This document shows, piece by piece, positions 21,401 to 31,638 of a stretch of 64,000 nt of DNA (positions are counted from its first letter, which is position 1; each line of letters opens with the position of its first letter). Both the position numbers and the translations under genes were made by a program. The notes under the pieces were generated by a model, which worked only from the letters and a program-made list of their open reading frames with translations, was not told the origin of the DNA and searched no databases. This DNA is from Miscanthus floridulus. Its lineage: Eukaryota > Streptophyta > Magnoliopsida > Poales > Poaceae. The DNA lies in the NCBI RefSeq assembly GCF_019320115.1, contig NC_089587.1, positions 105,635,158 through 105,699,157 on the forward strand, read 5' to 3'.

Positions 21401-21628
21401 GCGGTAAAACTTGCAAATAATCCGGTTCAACACTCTCGCACCAAGCATATAGATATCCGCCATCACTTTCTAAGAGATCATGTGGCTAAAAATGATATTT
21501 CACTAGAAGGTGTAAGATCCGAAGATCAATTAGCGGATATCTTCACAAAACCGCTAGATGAGGCTACATTTTGTAGATTGCGGAATGAGCTCAATGTACT
21601 TGATTTTAGTAACTTCACTAAAATTTGA
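18401..21628 (+). CDS. pol: Pol polyprotein of the Sirevirus-like element (protease, integrase, reverse transcriptase, RNase H)
   Basis: Open for 1075 codons with Copia domain order. Protease has [13 protein letters not shown] near its start. The integrase zinc finger region holds HRRLAHVG and CSACQAGK; the integrase core has [15 protein letters not shown] and VERKNRT as the D, D, E segments. Reverse transcriptase has [11 protein letters not shown] and the catalytic YVDDIIFG; RNase H has [17 protein letters not shown] and DNESA. No catalytic residue looks lost. There is no ATG before the protease motif, so it must be made as a gag fusion or from a spliced RNA. The boundary TTGTGTGTAG/GTGAAC looks like a 3' splice site, and the frame is the same as gag (read-through of TGA and TAG would also join them). 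Confidence 0.93.
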   Translation: MNYKTGGSHWVIDSGCTQHMTGDPRMFTSLDEEVDGQEKITFGDNSKGKVKGLGKVAISNDHSISNVLYVASLSFNLLSVGQLCDLGFQCLFTEKEVVVSKVDDKQVIFNGFRYNNLYLVDFTSEDANLKTCLFTKTTLGWLWHRRLAHVGMSSLKKLMKNDLVRGLKDVKFEKDKLCSACQAGKQVANTHPTKAFMSTTRVLELLHMDLFGPTTYKSLGGNLYCLVIVDDYSRYTWVFFLHDKSEVASCFKKFAKRAQNEFEVKLKKIRSDNGKEFDNTNIEAYCDEVGIKHEVSATYTPQQNGVVERKNRTLITLARTMLDEYNTPEALWAEAINTACYASNRLFLQKFLVKTPYELLNGKKPDVSFFRVFGCKCYIYKKRQHLGKFQRRCDIGFLVGYSLKSKAYRVFNHATGLVEETYDVEFDESNGSQGAHENLDDVGDEPLREAMKNILVGDIKPKDDEDDVQVIDQPSSSNVPQDGEKDGRVENEDTHISHEQMVVQAQDVDAPQPPPQVVNRRNTPLLQDHPQDLIIGSPTKGVMTRSQKLTSFIAHHSFVSCYEPTKVEEALKDPDWINAMHEELNNFTRNEVWTLEERPKGARVIGTKWVFRNKQDDQGVVVRNKARLVAKGFSQVEGLDFGETFAPVARLEAIRILLAYASHHEMKLYQMDVKSAFLNGFINELVYVDQPPGFEDPRYPNHVYRLSKALYGLKQAPRAWYERLRDFLIEKGFTIGKVDTTLFTKKLDGHIFICQVYVDDIIFGSSNEDSCKEFGELMSKEFEMSMIGELTFFLGFQVKQMKEGIFISQEKYTKDLLKRFKMDECKPIKTPMPTNGHLDLDEGGNPVDQTLYRSMIGSLLYLTASRPDIMFSVCMCARFQASPKETHLIAVKRILRYLKHTPSIGLWYPKGALFELIGYSDSDYAGCKVDRKSTSGGCHLLGRSLVSWSSKKQNSVALSTAEAEYIAAGACCAQILYMKQTLLDYGVVLEKVPLLCDNESAVKLANNPVQHSRTKHIDIRHHFLRDHVAKNDISLEGVRSEDQLADIFTKPLDEATFCRLRNELNVLDFSNFTKI

Positions 21629-22016
21629 GCTTGTGTTGTCCCTTGCATTCATTGTAATATACAACATGTTTAATTTGTGGCAATGCACATAGGGCTTGTC
21701 TAACATGGTTAAGATAACCGCCGAAAAGCGTGTGAAGAAGCTTAACCTTGGATCAAACTTGACAAGCAACTAGACTTACTTACAAGTATTGCATATGCAT
21801 GAATGTTGTTTTGTCGTTTTGTTCCATTTGCCCTCTTGTTGCCTATTTTCTTAAAAAGAATTATAGCCTAAGGCAAAATATTTTGAAAAATATGAGGGTT
21901 TGAGAGAGGTCACTCACATCAGTCCCAATGGGTGTTTATTTGGATCTTATTCAAGTTGGGACTTGATTGGGAACAGGCAGCGCGAAGGAAGTTTGAAGAT
22001 TTGCTGGAAAAGGTGC
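21629..22016. other. Spacer after pol in the Sirevirus-like element
   Basis: Non-coding AT-rich stretch between pol and the internal motif cluster. No ORF or repeat recognised. Confidence 0.5.
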
Positions 22017-22365
22017 ACCGGACGCTGCACCGACGCTGCTGTCCAGCGTCCGGTCAGTTCACAGGAGGTGAACTGCTGATGAAGGAGTGACCGGACGCTA
22101 CGTCTGTGCGTCCGGTCAGGAAGGGTTCAGCGTCCGGTCGATCGAAGGGTACACAAGTTGTACTGACCGGACCCTGCCTGCGTCCGGTCATGGACCACCG
22201 GACGCGTCCGGTCCCGATTCCAGAGGATTTGGACCTCTCTGGAATCGACCGGACGCTGGGTGGTAGCGTCCGGTCGCTACCACCGGAGCGTCCGGTCAGT
22301 GGATCTCGCGCGTTTTGAGGACTCTTTTCGTTTCCTTCTCTATTTCGCTTCGGATCCTCATATAA
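22017..22365 (+). promoter_or_regulatory. Candidate internal promoter: GACCGGACGC cluster plus TATA
   Basis: About ten copies of the same motif as in the LTR U3 lie at 22017-22298 in both orientations. They are followed by TATAA (22361-22365, in CTCATATAACC) and then by a GC-rich leader. The order motif cluster, TATA, leader copies that of the LTR. Inference: a second promoter serving the env-like ORF. Confidence 0.45.
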
Positions 22366-22379
22366 CCGCGCCTCTGTGT

Positions 22380-23113
22380 TCCTTTCCTTGACCTAACCCA
22401 CGCCGCCAAATCCCCGTGACCGAGCCCTAGCTTGCGCCGCCGCCAACTCTCCGCCAAGCCAGTGCCGCGCGCCTCCATGCCCCTGCCTCGCCGCACCACC
22501 GCAGCTCGCGCGCCACCGCGCCAACGCCGGCCCGTCGCAGCCACCGAGCCTCCCTTGCCGCCACTGCTCACCCGCGCCAGCGCCACCGTGCCTGCACTTC
22601 TCGTCAGCGCCGCCGTGCCTCCCCGCGCGCCATCTTGCGACCAGCCGTGAAGTGTCTTGTGCCCTAGCCCCATCTCCTCTCGGTAAGGCTAGCCCTTTGT
22701 TTCAATTTCAAATTGCGTAGATCAATTTGCAATTCAATGCACTGATTTCACAAATTCTAGGGCCACCAGTTCATCATTGCTTCTTGTAACCCTAGCCCCT
22801 GCGGTTCCGAGGATCCCCCGCGTGACATCTTATCTTTTCTCGGATCGCTGATCGTCAGGTAGAAAGCCATTCGATTCAAATTCGCATCTACATTGCTTTC
22901 TCTATTAGGGTTTTCGCATCTATTAGACATATGGTATTTATTTGTATATCCATCTATTCTATCGTGCAGCGAGTCGGTTCCGTTGTGGTTCTTGTGGCAG
23001 TTGGCAGTCAACTCGGAGCCAAGCTCGCGAGTAAGGATCGAGGCCAAGCCTCGAAAGCAGGCAGTTTGACAGTTGATCTTCATCAGCGGCAGTTCACCAT
23101 CTTGTCAGCTCAG
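22380..23113 (+). other. GC-rich leader with a candidate intron before the env-like ORF
   Basis: 22380-22682 is GC- and C-rich like a grass 5' UTR. CTCG/GTAAGG at 22683 and TCGTGCAG/CGAG at 22969 would bound an AT-richer intron of 287 bp. The ORF starts at 23114. ORFs in the GC-rich part look like compositional artefacts. Confidence 0.35.
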
Positions 23114-25546
23114 ATGGCTCGCACCAAGAACGTTGGTGGTGGCCTAGGTGATGATGATCGGAGGCCCCCGCCTCGCCAGCCAGCCGGATCTAAGGGCAAG
23201 TCAACCAAGCAGGTGACATCCAAGAAGCGGAAGTACCCTGATGCAGAGACAGCGAGAGCAGCAGCTGTTGCAGAGGCCGCAGAGCGTGCCGAGAGAGGTG
23301 GTGCCCGCAGCGGAGTTGTCATTGCAGATCAGCCAGTTTCACCAGCAGTCAGAGCTGCGATTGAGGAGGTTGAGCGTCGTCACGGTAGTCCAGCTGGGAC
23401 TAGCCACGTTTGCAGGACGACTGGGTTGCCATTGAGGAGGGTCCGTCAGCACAGCAGCAGCCCCCACCAGCAGAGCCTCAGCCAGCCCAGGAGACTCAGG
23501 AGGGTCAGGAGACCGAGCCGGCACCTCAGCTACGCCGCTCGAGTCGTACCAGTGCTACAGTTCCACCGAGGCCAGTTACACAGCGCAGAGGTTCACGTCC
23601 TCCGCCCTAGACCTCAGGGTCCGCCTCCTAGTGGTTCACCTCGACTTGAGGGCCGCCACCGCCAGACAGGTTCAGCAGCTGCGATTTGTTGAGTTTGAGG
23701 TTTGGTTTCCTCCGAGGAGGGATGAGAGAGCAGCTGAGGGGTTTCTACACGCCACTGCAGGAGGATTTCTACAATGCTTATCTCAACAGTGGGGCAGTGT
23801 TCAGATCTCAGAGAGTCTGTCAGATAGAGTCTATTGTGGCAGCAGCCGGAGAGAGCATTCGGCCATACTTGTCATATTTGCTAGGACTGTCAGATCTGAT
23901 TGGACGGACGGGGATATATGTACCATCTTGGGTCCGTCAGTTTTATGCTTCGCTCTACATCGATCCACATCACAGATTCATTCACTTTGCCTTCAAAGGC
24001 AAAGACTACAGAGTGACGAGTGGCAGAGCCAGAGAGATACTGAGGCTACAGGAGCAGCCTATCAAGATGCATGAGGTCTGTTATGGACAGCAGGAGCCTC
24101 CCAGGCGTCCTCATGGAGGGTTGGTGCCCCCTACAGATTTAGTGCGACATTGCTTCAAGGAGCCGTTTGGAGAGGGGTCGAGCAGGAACCCTAGTGACTT
24201 GACTCCTACAGCGAGGGTACTAGAGGCCATCATCAGGAGGACACTGCTTCCCAGGTTGGGATACAGGGAGGGCCTGACTCGCTTACAGCTCTGGCTTCTC
24301 AATGCCATCATGCAGCAGACAGTATTTGATATCTGGGATCTCCTGCTTTCAGAGATGGAGGACTACTATAGCTGAGGGATTCAAGGGTCGTAGGCAGCTT
24401 CCCTATGCTCACTGGATCACGTTCCTCATCCGATAGAGTAGTGCTTGATAAGCCCCCTGGCATGATGGATGAGTATACAGGTGCCACCATAGAGTTCCCA
24501 GCTTACAACCTATCACAGAGGATCAGGCACACCACTCCTCAGGCACCCAGACAGCCTAGCCATCGTCCCGACGTGCCAGAGTCCGCAGCTCAGCAGGATG
24601 AGATCATCAGAGGGATTGCAGCCACTGAGGAGGAGGAGCTAGAGGCACAGCAGGAGGTGAGCGAGTACAGTGACAGCTCTGACGACGACTACCAGCCTAT
24701 ACCTCAGATGCCTCCACGCAGACACGATGTAGAGGCCGGTAGCTCCAGTTCTGCTCCACCTGCTCCTACAGACAGACCCCGCTCTCATTGCTATTCTTGA
24801 GCGGATGCAGCAGGATCAGACACGACAGGCACAGGAGACAGCTGCCAACTTCGCACAGTTTCAGGCTCGTCAGGACGAGTTCCAGCGGCAGCAGCAGCTC
24901 CTTCAGCACCAGCAGTTACTTATGCAGCAGCAGCTCATGGGATTCATGCAGCATGTAGTGACAGCCATTGGGATCCCACTGCCACAGCCTTCGCCCCAGC
25001 TTGCACAGCCTCCTACCACTTCGACGACTCCAGCAGTACAGCCCAGTGGGCTCCAGAGTCAGGGACAGCCTCCAGCTCAGTTTGCTTCACCTCCTATACA
25101 GGTGTCCCAGTGGTTAGCCTCACCCGTGGTAGCCCCGCAGTTCACTCCATTTCAGACGGGCTTCACACCAGAGCAGTCTTCCTCGCTATTCGTGCCTAAG
25201 ACGTCAGTCTCCAGGAGTCTTGGAGCATCCTTCAGCGAGTTGACCAGCATGCCTACTCCGCCTCATATGCATACCGCCGGTCCATCTACAGCAGCTCCAG
25301 TCGCTAGTGACTACTCAGAGGCTCCCCTCGTCTGTCGCCTCGTCAGATCCTACGACAGACATACTAGCAGCTTCCCAGGCAGCACCAGCCCCAGCTCAGA
25401 CCTAGACCGCTTCAGCGACACTTCCTGCTTCAGAGGGTCAGTCAGTTCAGAGCTCAGGGTCAGATGATGATGGCGCCCAGTTCCATCTTGCTCCACGTAC
25501 TTCAGCGCCTGACTCGTCCGCTGCAGCCCCGCCGACCGACCCTTAG
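23114..25546 (+). pseudogene. Env-like third ORF of the Sirevirus-like element, frameshifted
   Basis: Begins MARTKNVGGG with a basic, nuclear-signal-like stretch (KGKSTKQVTSKKRK). It continues in shifted frames: about 23410-23600, then about 23640-23720, then 23730-24375 with a globular part (VPSWVRQFYASLYIDPHHRF, then HFAFKGKDYRVTSGRA). That part resembles the putative plant transposon protein domain found in extra ORFs of plant retroelements. The tail is glutamine- and proline-rich (24405-24800 and 24805-25467, with a FQARQDEFQRQQQLLQ coiled stretch), and the natural end is probably the TAG at 25544-25546. At least three frame changes break it. No clear transmembrane segment or signal peptide is seen, so true envelope function is doubtful. 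Confidence 0.7.
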
Positions 25547-26025
25547 GTTTTGGTGTTTGACGCCAAAGGGGGAGAGGGCTTGAGTATGTAGACTCAGGGG
25601 GAGCGAGTTTTAGGGGGAGCTAGTTATCTAGTATTAGTTTATTATATACATTTGGAGTTTTATTTGTGTGATACACTATTACTTATGCATTCGTGTGTTT
25701 ACTTTCATGCATACTATTATATATATGTGATAGTGCTATCTACGTGATTGTGATAGTTGACATGTGTGATTTCTACTTTGCATTATCTATATGTCATATC
25801 ACTTGTGATGCTCATTTGTTTTTGCTTCCGCGTTTATACTTCGAAGCAAATGAGCTTTGTTACTCGTACTCATGCTTAATTCATATTCTTTGAGTACATT
25901 GTGTTGGTTTGGGTCATATAAGCTTGCCTAACTCTTTTGCTCTTATCGACAAAAGCTTATATGAACCAAGCCCTTCAAAAACCTCACTCCATAACATACT
26001 CGAGGTGGTATTGTCATCAATCACC
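25547..26025. other. 3' untranslated region of the Sirevirus-like element
   Basis: Contains an internal polypurine tract copy (AAAGGGGGAGAGG at about 25565-25577) and two GGGGGAGC stretches (about 25598 and 25613). The rest is AT-rich and non-coding. Repeated polypurine tracts before the 3' LTR are usual in Sireviruses. Confidence 0.6.
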
Positions 26026-26039
26026 AAAAAGGGGGAGAT
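26026..26039 (+). other. Polypurine tract
   Basis: AAAAAGGGGGAGAT directly precedes the 3' LTR start at 26040; it primes plus-strand DNA synthesis. Confidence 0.85.
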
Positions 26040-27612
26040 TGAAAGCATCTAGGCCCCTAAGTGGATTTCGGTGATTAATGTCAATACAAGATTACTATGA
26101 CTAACGTGTGTTTTGTAGAGGCAATTAAGTTAGGTCATGGTAATGGAGATCGATTGGGCAATCGAGGTTGTCATGCCCCTACGATGGAAATCGTTTCGGT
26201 TTTCAAAGGATGGACGACAAGGTTAAGGATGACTAGTTCTAAGTGTCGATTGAAGTTGGAGAGACACTTAGAGTAGTTTAGGACTTTGTTTTTCCTTTGG
26301 CCGTACTATGAAGGGGGGTATGAACGGGTAGCTTGACCTAGTTGAGTCTAGTGAGTTAGGTGTGGTGCACACTTGTTAAAACTAGCTCTAGGTAGCTCCT
26401 ATGAATGCCTAAGATCCTTTGGAGCAAACTTCATTCACATATGATCGAAAGTTGGAAGTGAATGGAGGGTCAAATACTGACCGGACGCTGGCTCCGGTGC
26501 GACCGGACGCTGGCCGCAGGGTCCGGTCAGTTCATTTGACTGTGAAGAACAAGTCTGGTGTGACCGGACGCTGGAAGGTCGTGTGACCGGACGCTGAGGG
26601 CCAGCGTCCGGTCGACTCCAGTAAGGGTCCAGACTTGAGAAAGTGCGACCGGACGCGTCCGGTCAGTGGTGACCGGACCCTGAGTATCCAGCGTCCGGTC
26701 GTTTACAGTAAGCATCCAAGAGCGACCGGACGTGTCCGGTCGGTACTGACCGGACCCTGACAGCGTCCGGTCATCACTTGAAAACTGTTCGCGGGTTGAA
26801 CTGACCGGAGCGTCCGGTCAAAACGATCGGAGCGTCCGGTCACCCCGCAGAAGCTCATAACGGTTCGTTTTTCAGGCTGCCTTATAAATAGAAGCTCCAC
26901 TCGTGAGTGGAGTACTTTTGCTCATTCCAACAGCTGAGAAACACGTTTGTGAGTGCCAAGAAGAGCAAGGTCCTAGTGAGGTGTTTGTGATTTGAGAATC
27001 CAAGAGTGAAACCTCATTAGTGAATCAAGAGTAGACAAGTGTGCATCCATCTTCTCATTAGGCTTCGCGTGGTCAAGTGAGAGTTCGTGCTTGTTACTCT
27101 TGGTGATCGCCATCACCTAGACGGCTTGGTGGTGATTGGGAGTTTGGTGTTCACCCGGCGGAGCTTGTGGGTGACCCAACTCAAGTTGTGAGCGGCTTTG
27201 GGTGATTCGCCGCGACGGAGTGTCGAAGAATCAACCCGTAGAGAGCACTTGATCCTTGCGCGGATCAAGGGGGAGCTACACCCTTGCGCGGGCGCTCCAA
27301 CGAGGACTAGTGGGGAGTGGCGACTCTCCGATACTTCGGCAAAACATCGCCGCGTTCCTTTCTCTCCCTATTTACTTTGAGCACTTACTTTGAGTATCTA
27401 CTTTGAGCAATTTAATACTTGTTTTACATTCATAGAATTGCTATGCTAGAGTAAGTTTGGAACATAGGGTGCAAGTCATTTGTGCGTTGATTTGATAGAA
27501 ACAGTTTTCTAGGCACAAGGGGTTAATTGGGCTATCCGCAGGATTTGATTATTGCAAGAAAATTTAGAATTAGCCCAATTCACCCCCCCTCTTGGGCATC
27601 TTGATCCTTTTA
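26040..27612 (+). repeat. 3' LTR of the Sirevirus-like element
   Basis: 1573 bp, same length as the 5' LTR. It includes the motif cluster (26478-26842) and TATAAATA (26883-26890). The last bases are CTTTTA instead of CTTTCA, a one-base change in the integration end. Confidence 0.95.
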
Positions 27613-28552
27613 GCTGGCTCTGCCTCGCCCGACCCTTGGGTTTGGGCTCCGCCTCGCCCAACTCTTGGGTTTACGCTCTGCCTCGCCTAGCCTCTAGGAA
27701 GGAACTCCGTCTCACCCAACCCTAAGGCCTGGGCTCCGTCTCGCCCGACGGAGACCAATACCACTCTTGGTCCAAGCGTATGGGCCTAGGTCAAAACTCT
27801 GACGCTAGGGAAGAGACTGGCATGCCTCAATGTAGCTCGCGACCCACGATGGGAAATACATGGGGGTCACATGAAGAACAACATCGGGCGTACCGGTACT
27901 GTTCTGCCTAACCTCCGTACAAACACCGATGGACGCGTCAGTTTGTCACGACGTCCGCCAGGACAGAGTGGAGCGTCATGACCGATAGACGACGCTTGCA
28001 CATGGCACCAGTGATGGACATGGCCACGATGGGAAGCTATCCCTGTTGATGTCTATAGGGTCAGCAGGACCTGCATATAGGAGAAGAAGGACCTGATGAT
28101 CCTGATGGACTTCTTCCTCTCGTTCTCTTCTATTCCTCCACCGTAACCCATGCTTTCTATTGGCCTATAAAAGGGAAAGCAGGGCGTCCTAGAAGGGGCA
28201 TCGGACCTCAACTCGACTCCATCAGACTCGAATCGATTGCATCGCAACACATCGCACTGATTCAGACTCGAACCCCAAATCAATTAGAACACACAAGCAC
28301 ACAGCAAGGAAGCGACCGAGCCCTTTGCGCCTGTTCGCTCCCCTAACCAAAGACTTAGGACCTATCCCTCTCTCAACCATTTATAACCCCTACTACGAAT
28401 TTCAGTGCTAGTAACACAAGCAGCAGCAACAAACTGGACGTAGGGACATTCTGCCTGAACCAGTATAAACCACATGTTCGCTTAGCACACCATCCGAGCC
28501 AGACACGCAATATTAGAAATTTACTTATTGGTGGCAACTCGAAACACCGATA
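27613..28552 (+). repeat. Outer Gypsy 5' LTR, part 2
   Basis: Continues the LTR after the Sirevirus-like insertion; matches 56630-57498. It carries the end of the minisatellite and a TATA box (28166-28173). It ends ACACCGATA just before the primer-binding region at 28553. Confidence 0.85.
28166..28173 (+). promoter_or_regulatory. TATA box of the outer Gypsy LTR
   Basis: TATAAAAG in TTGGCCTATAAAAGGG; the matching site in the 3' LTR is 57114-57120. Confidence 0.6.
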
Positions 28553-28600
28553 GTTGGCGTGCCAGGTAGGGGGCCTTTTGCGTGTCTCGACATCCAAACC

Positions 28601-28803
28601 ATGCCTCAGATGGCTAATCGTAACATCAGTTGGGTCCTAGGCGCGCATGTGCGCTTCGAGGACCTAGAATTCATCATCACGATGGAGGGAGAGTTGGTGA
28701 TTGCTCCCACCACCGTCCAACCTCTCCACTCCACCAGCCTCGACATGATCACCGAGGCGCTTGAGGAGCTATAGCTATCCGCGCCAGAGGCCCGTGCCAC
28801 CGA
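28601..28803 (+). pseudogene. Outer Gypsy gag, 5' piece
   Basis: Short open stretch from ATG 28601 to a TAG near 28772, directly after the LTR and GCCAGGTAGGGGG leader. It is cut at 28808 by the reverse Copia insertion and continues at 35640. The gag start is inferred from position; sequence similarity is weak here. Confidence 0.5.
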
Positions 28804-28808
28804 GAGCA

Positions 28809-29455
28809 TGAAAGGTCCTAATGGCTAGGGGGGGGGGTGAATAGCCTATTAAAAATTTCTACAACAACACTAATAAAAACGGTTAGAGAATAATGAGGCG
28901 AAGCAAGTGTTGCCCTAGCCTACTAAAATTGCAAGCCACATACCACAATTCTAGTTTATATAGTTTCTATCCACACAATAGCAATGTCACTATACTAAGT
29001 TAGTGTGCCCTCAAATGCTAACTAAGGAGCCACACTAACTAAACTAACAAGCTCTCACAACTAGCTACACTAAAGGCTTGACAACTAGTTTGCGGTAATA
29101 TAAAGAGAGTGAGCAAGATGGTTATACCGCCGTGTCGAGGAAGGAGTCAATCAATCATAAGAATAAATACCAATGAAGACCAATCACCTCGGAATCAAAT
29201 GATGACACAATGATTTTTTATCGAGGTTCACTTGCTTGCCGGCAAGCTAGTCCTCGTGGTGATTCACTCACTTAGAGGTTCACGCGCTAATTGGCATCAC
29301 AAGCCAAACCCTCAATAGGGTGCTGCACAACCAACACAAGATGAGGATCACACAAGCCACGAGCAATTCACTAGAGTACCTTTTGGCTCTCCACCGGAGA
29401 AATGTCAAGAACCCCTCACAATCACCATGATTGGAGCCGGAGATAATCACCAATC
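28809..29455 (-). repeat. Truncated 3' LTR of the reverse Copia
   Basis: TGAAAGGTCCTAATGGCTAG onward matches 33748 onward for about 650 bp, then joins pol directly at about 29453. Only the R/U5 end of the 1887-bp LTR remains. Confidence 0.85.
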
Positions 29456-31625
29456 TCTCATACCATGCTCTAGGTGCTTGCTTCAAGCCATACAATGCCT
29501 TCTTCAACTTGTATACATGACCGGGCTTCTTGTTATCTTCAAAACCGGAAGGTTGCTCAACATATACTTCTTCATTGATGTAACCCTTGAGAAATGCACT
29601 CTTAACATCGATTTGATAGAGTTTGATGTTGTGGGCACAAGCATAAGCTAGCAAGATCCTAATTGCTTCTAATCTAGCAACTGGGACATATGTTTCTCCG
29701 AAGTCAAGACCTTCAACTTGTGTATATCCTTGTGCTACCAATCTTGCTTTGTTCCTTACTACTATCCCATCTTGATCTTGCTTGTTTCTAAAGACCCATT
29801 TGGTTCCAATCACATTGTGTCCCTTTGGTCTCTCTACTAATTCCCATACTTGATTTCTTGTGAAATTATTCAATTCTTCATGCATAGCATTCACCCAATC
29901 AACATCCTTCAATGCTTCATCTATCTTATTTGGTTCAATGGATGACACAAATGAGAAATGCTCACAAAATGAAGCCAATCTTGATCTTAGTTTGTACACC
30001 TCTAGAAATATCACCAATGATAGTGTCCAATGGATGATCCCTTGCAATATTGGTTGGTTGGAGGATTGGAACTTGATTGCTTGCACTTGCTTGATCATTG
30101 GGTTGAGATGATGTACTAGCCACTTGATCTTGTTTATTATCATGAGAGCCACTTGTACTAGCTTGATTTGTATCATCTTGCACATTTGAGTTAGAGAGCA
30201 CTTGCACTTGATCATCTTCATCATCATTTGCTTGCCTAGGCCTCAATTCACCAACATCCATGTTTTTCATGGCATTTGAAAGTTGAATGCCTCTAACATC
30301 TTCCAAGTTCTCATTCTCTTCTTGTGAACCCTTGGTTTCATCAAATTCAACATCATGAACTTCCTCAAGAGTGCCACTATCCAAATTCCAAACTCTATAT
30401 GCTTTGCTTGTAGTGGAGTAACCAAGTAGGAATCCTTCATCACATTTCTTGTCAAACTTGCCCAATCTAGTGCCTTTCTTCAAGATATAGCATTTGCAAC
30501 CAAAGACCCAAAAATATGCAATGTTGGGCTTTCTACCATTCAAGAGCTCATATGGTGTCTTCTCTTTCAATGGGTGACAATAGAGACGGTTGCTACAATA
30601 GCAAGCCGTGTTGATAGCTTCGGCCCAAAAAGATTGACTCACATTGTACTCACTAAGCATAGACCTTGCCATATCAATGAGTGTTCTATTCTTCCTCTCA
30701 ACAAGGCCATTTGATTGCAGAGTGTACTTGGCCGAGAATTGATGTCTAATTCCAAATTCATCACATAACTTCATCAATTCTAGTGTTCTTGAACTCACTA
30801 CCATTGTCACTTCTAACTCTCTTGATGGTTGTTTCAAACTCATTGTGAATGCCCTTAACAAATGATTTGAATGTTGCAAACACATCACTTTTGTCCACTA
30901 GAAAGAATACCCATGTGTATCTAGTATAATCATCCACTATCACAAAGCCATATTTGTTACCACCAATGCTAGTGTATTGTGTTGGCACAAACAAATCCAT
31001 ATGCAATAACTCAAATGCTTTACTAGTGCTCATCATGCTTTTCTTAGGATGGGTGTTTCCAACTTGTTTGCCTAGCTTGACAAGAGCTACAAAGCTTATC
31101 TTTTTCAAACACAACATATTTGAAGCCTCTAACCATGTCATGCTTAACCAATCTATTTAATTGTTTCATTCCAACATGACCAAGCCTTCTATGCCATAAC
31201 CAACCCATGCTAGACTTAGTGAACAAGCATGTAGATAATTTAGCTTCACTAGCATTGAAATCGACCAAGTATAGATTCTCATATCTAAAGCCTTTGAAGA
31301 TCAAGTTAGAGCCATCTACACTTATGATATCTACATCATCTACCCCAAATATGCATTTGAATCCAAGATCACACAATTGAGCCACGGATAGCAAATTGAA
31401 GTTCAAGCTCTCTACTAGCAATACATTAGATATGCTCATGTCATTGGATATTGCAATCTTACCAAGCCCTTTGACCTTGCCTTTGCCATTGTCACCAAAT
31501 GTGATACTATCATAACCATCATTGCCATTGGTATTGATTGAGTTGAACATTCTTGCATCACCGGTCATGTGTTGAGTACACCCACTATCAAGAACCCAAT
31601 GCCTTCCTTCAGCTTTGTAATTGAC
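29453..31625 (-). pseudogene. Pol remnant of the reverse Copia
   Basis: From 31625 downwards: protease ([11 protein letters not shown]), integrase zinc region (HRRLGHVG, then CSSCQAR), integrase core (HMDLFVP, RSDNGSEF, VERKNRT), and the first part of RT ([34 protein letters not shown]). The sequence then runs into LTR at about 29453. The catalytic YVDD segment and RNase H are gone. Frame changes lie near 31080, 30800 and 29990. The boundary with gag shows TTCTTTTATAG/GTCAATTAC, a splice-acceptor-like site at the same place as in the element at 14381. Confidence 0.9.
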
Positions 31626-31638
31626 CTATAAAAGAAGA

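Larger units (their letters stand above)
14381..27612 (+). mobile_element. Sirevirus-like Copia retrotransposon, nearly complete, 13.2 kb
   Basis: Two LTRs of exactly 1573 bp differ by about 16 substitutions and 3 one-base indels (counted by eye), roughly 1% and so young. Order: LTR, tRNA-Met-type primer-binding site, gag (16007-18385), pol (18401-21628), a motif cluster with TATA and GC-rich leader, an env-like ORF (broken), repeated polypurine stretches, LTR. The gag with two zinc knuckles and a long coiled coil, the third ORF, and the long LTRs with AAGGGGGAG tracts fit the Sirevirus/Maximus lineage. gag and pol are open, so the copy may still make active proteins. Confidence 0.92.

Noticed and set aside
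22432..22650. Short ORF in the GC-rich leader of the Sirevirus-like element
   Set aside because: Composition-driven, Arg/Pro/Ala-rich, no domain; better explained as leader sequence.
23114..25546. A functional envelope gene
   Set aside because: Several frame changes, no signal peptide or membrane segment; only env-like by position in the element.
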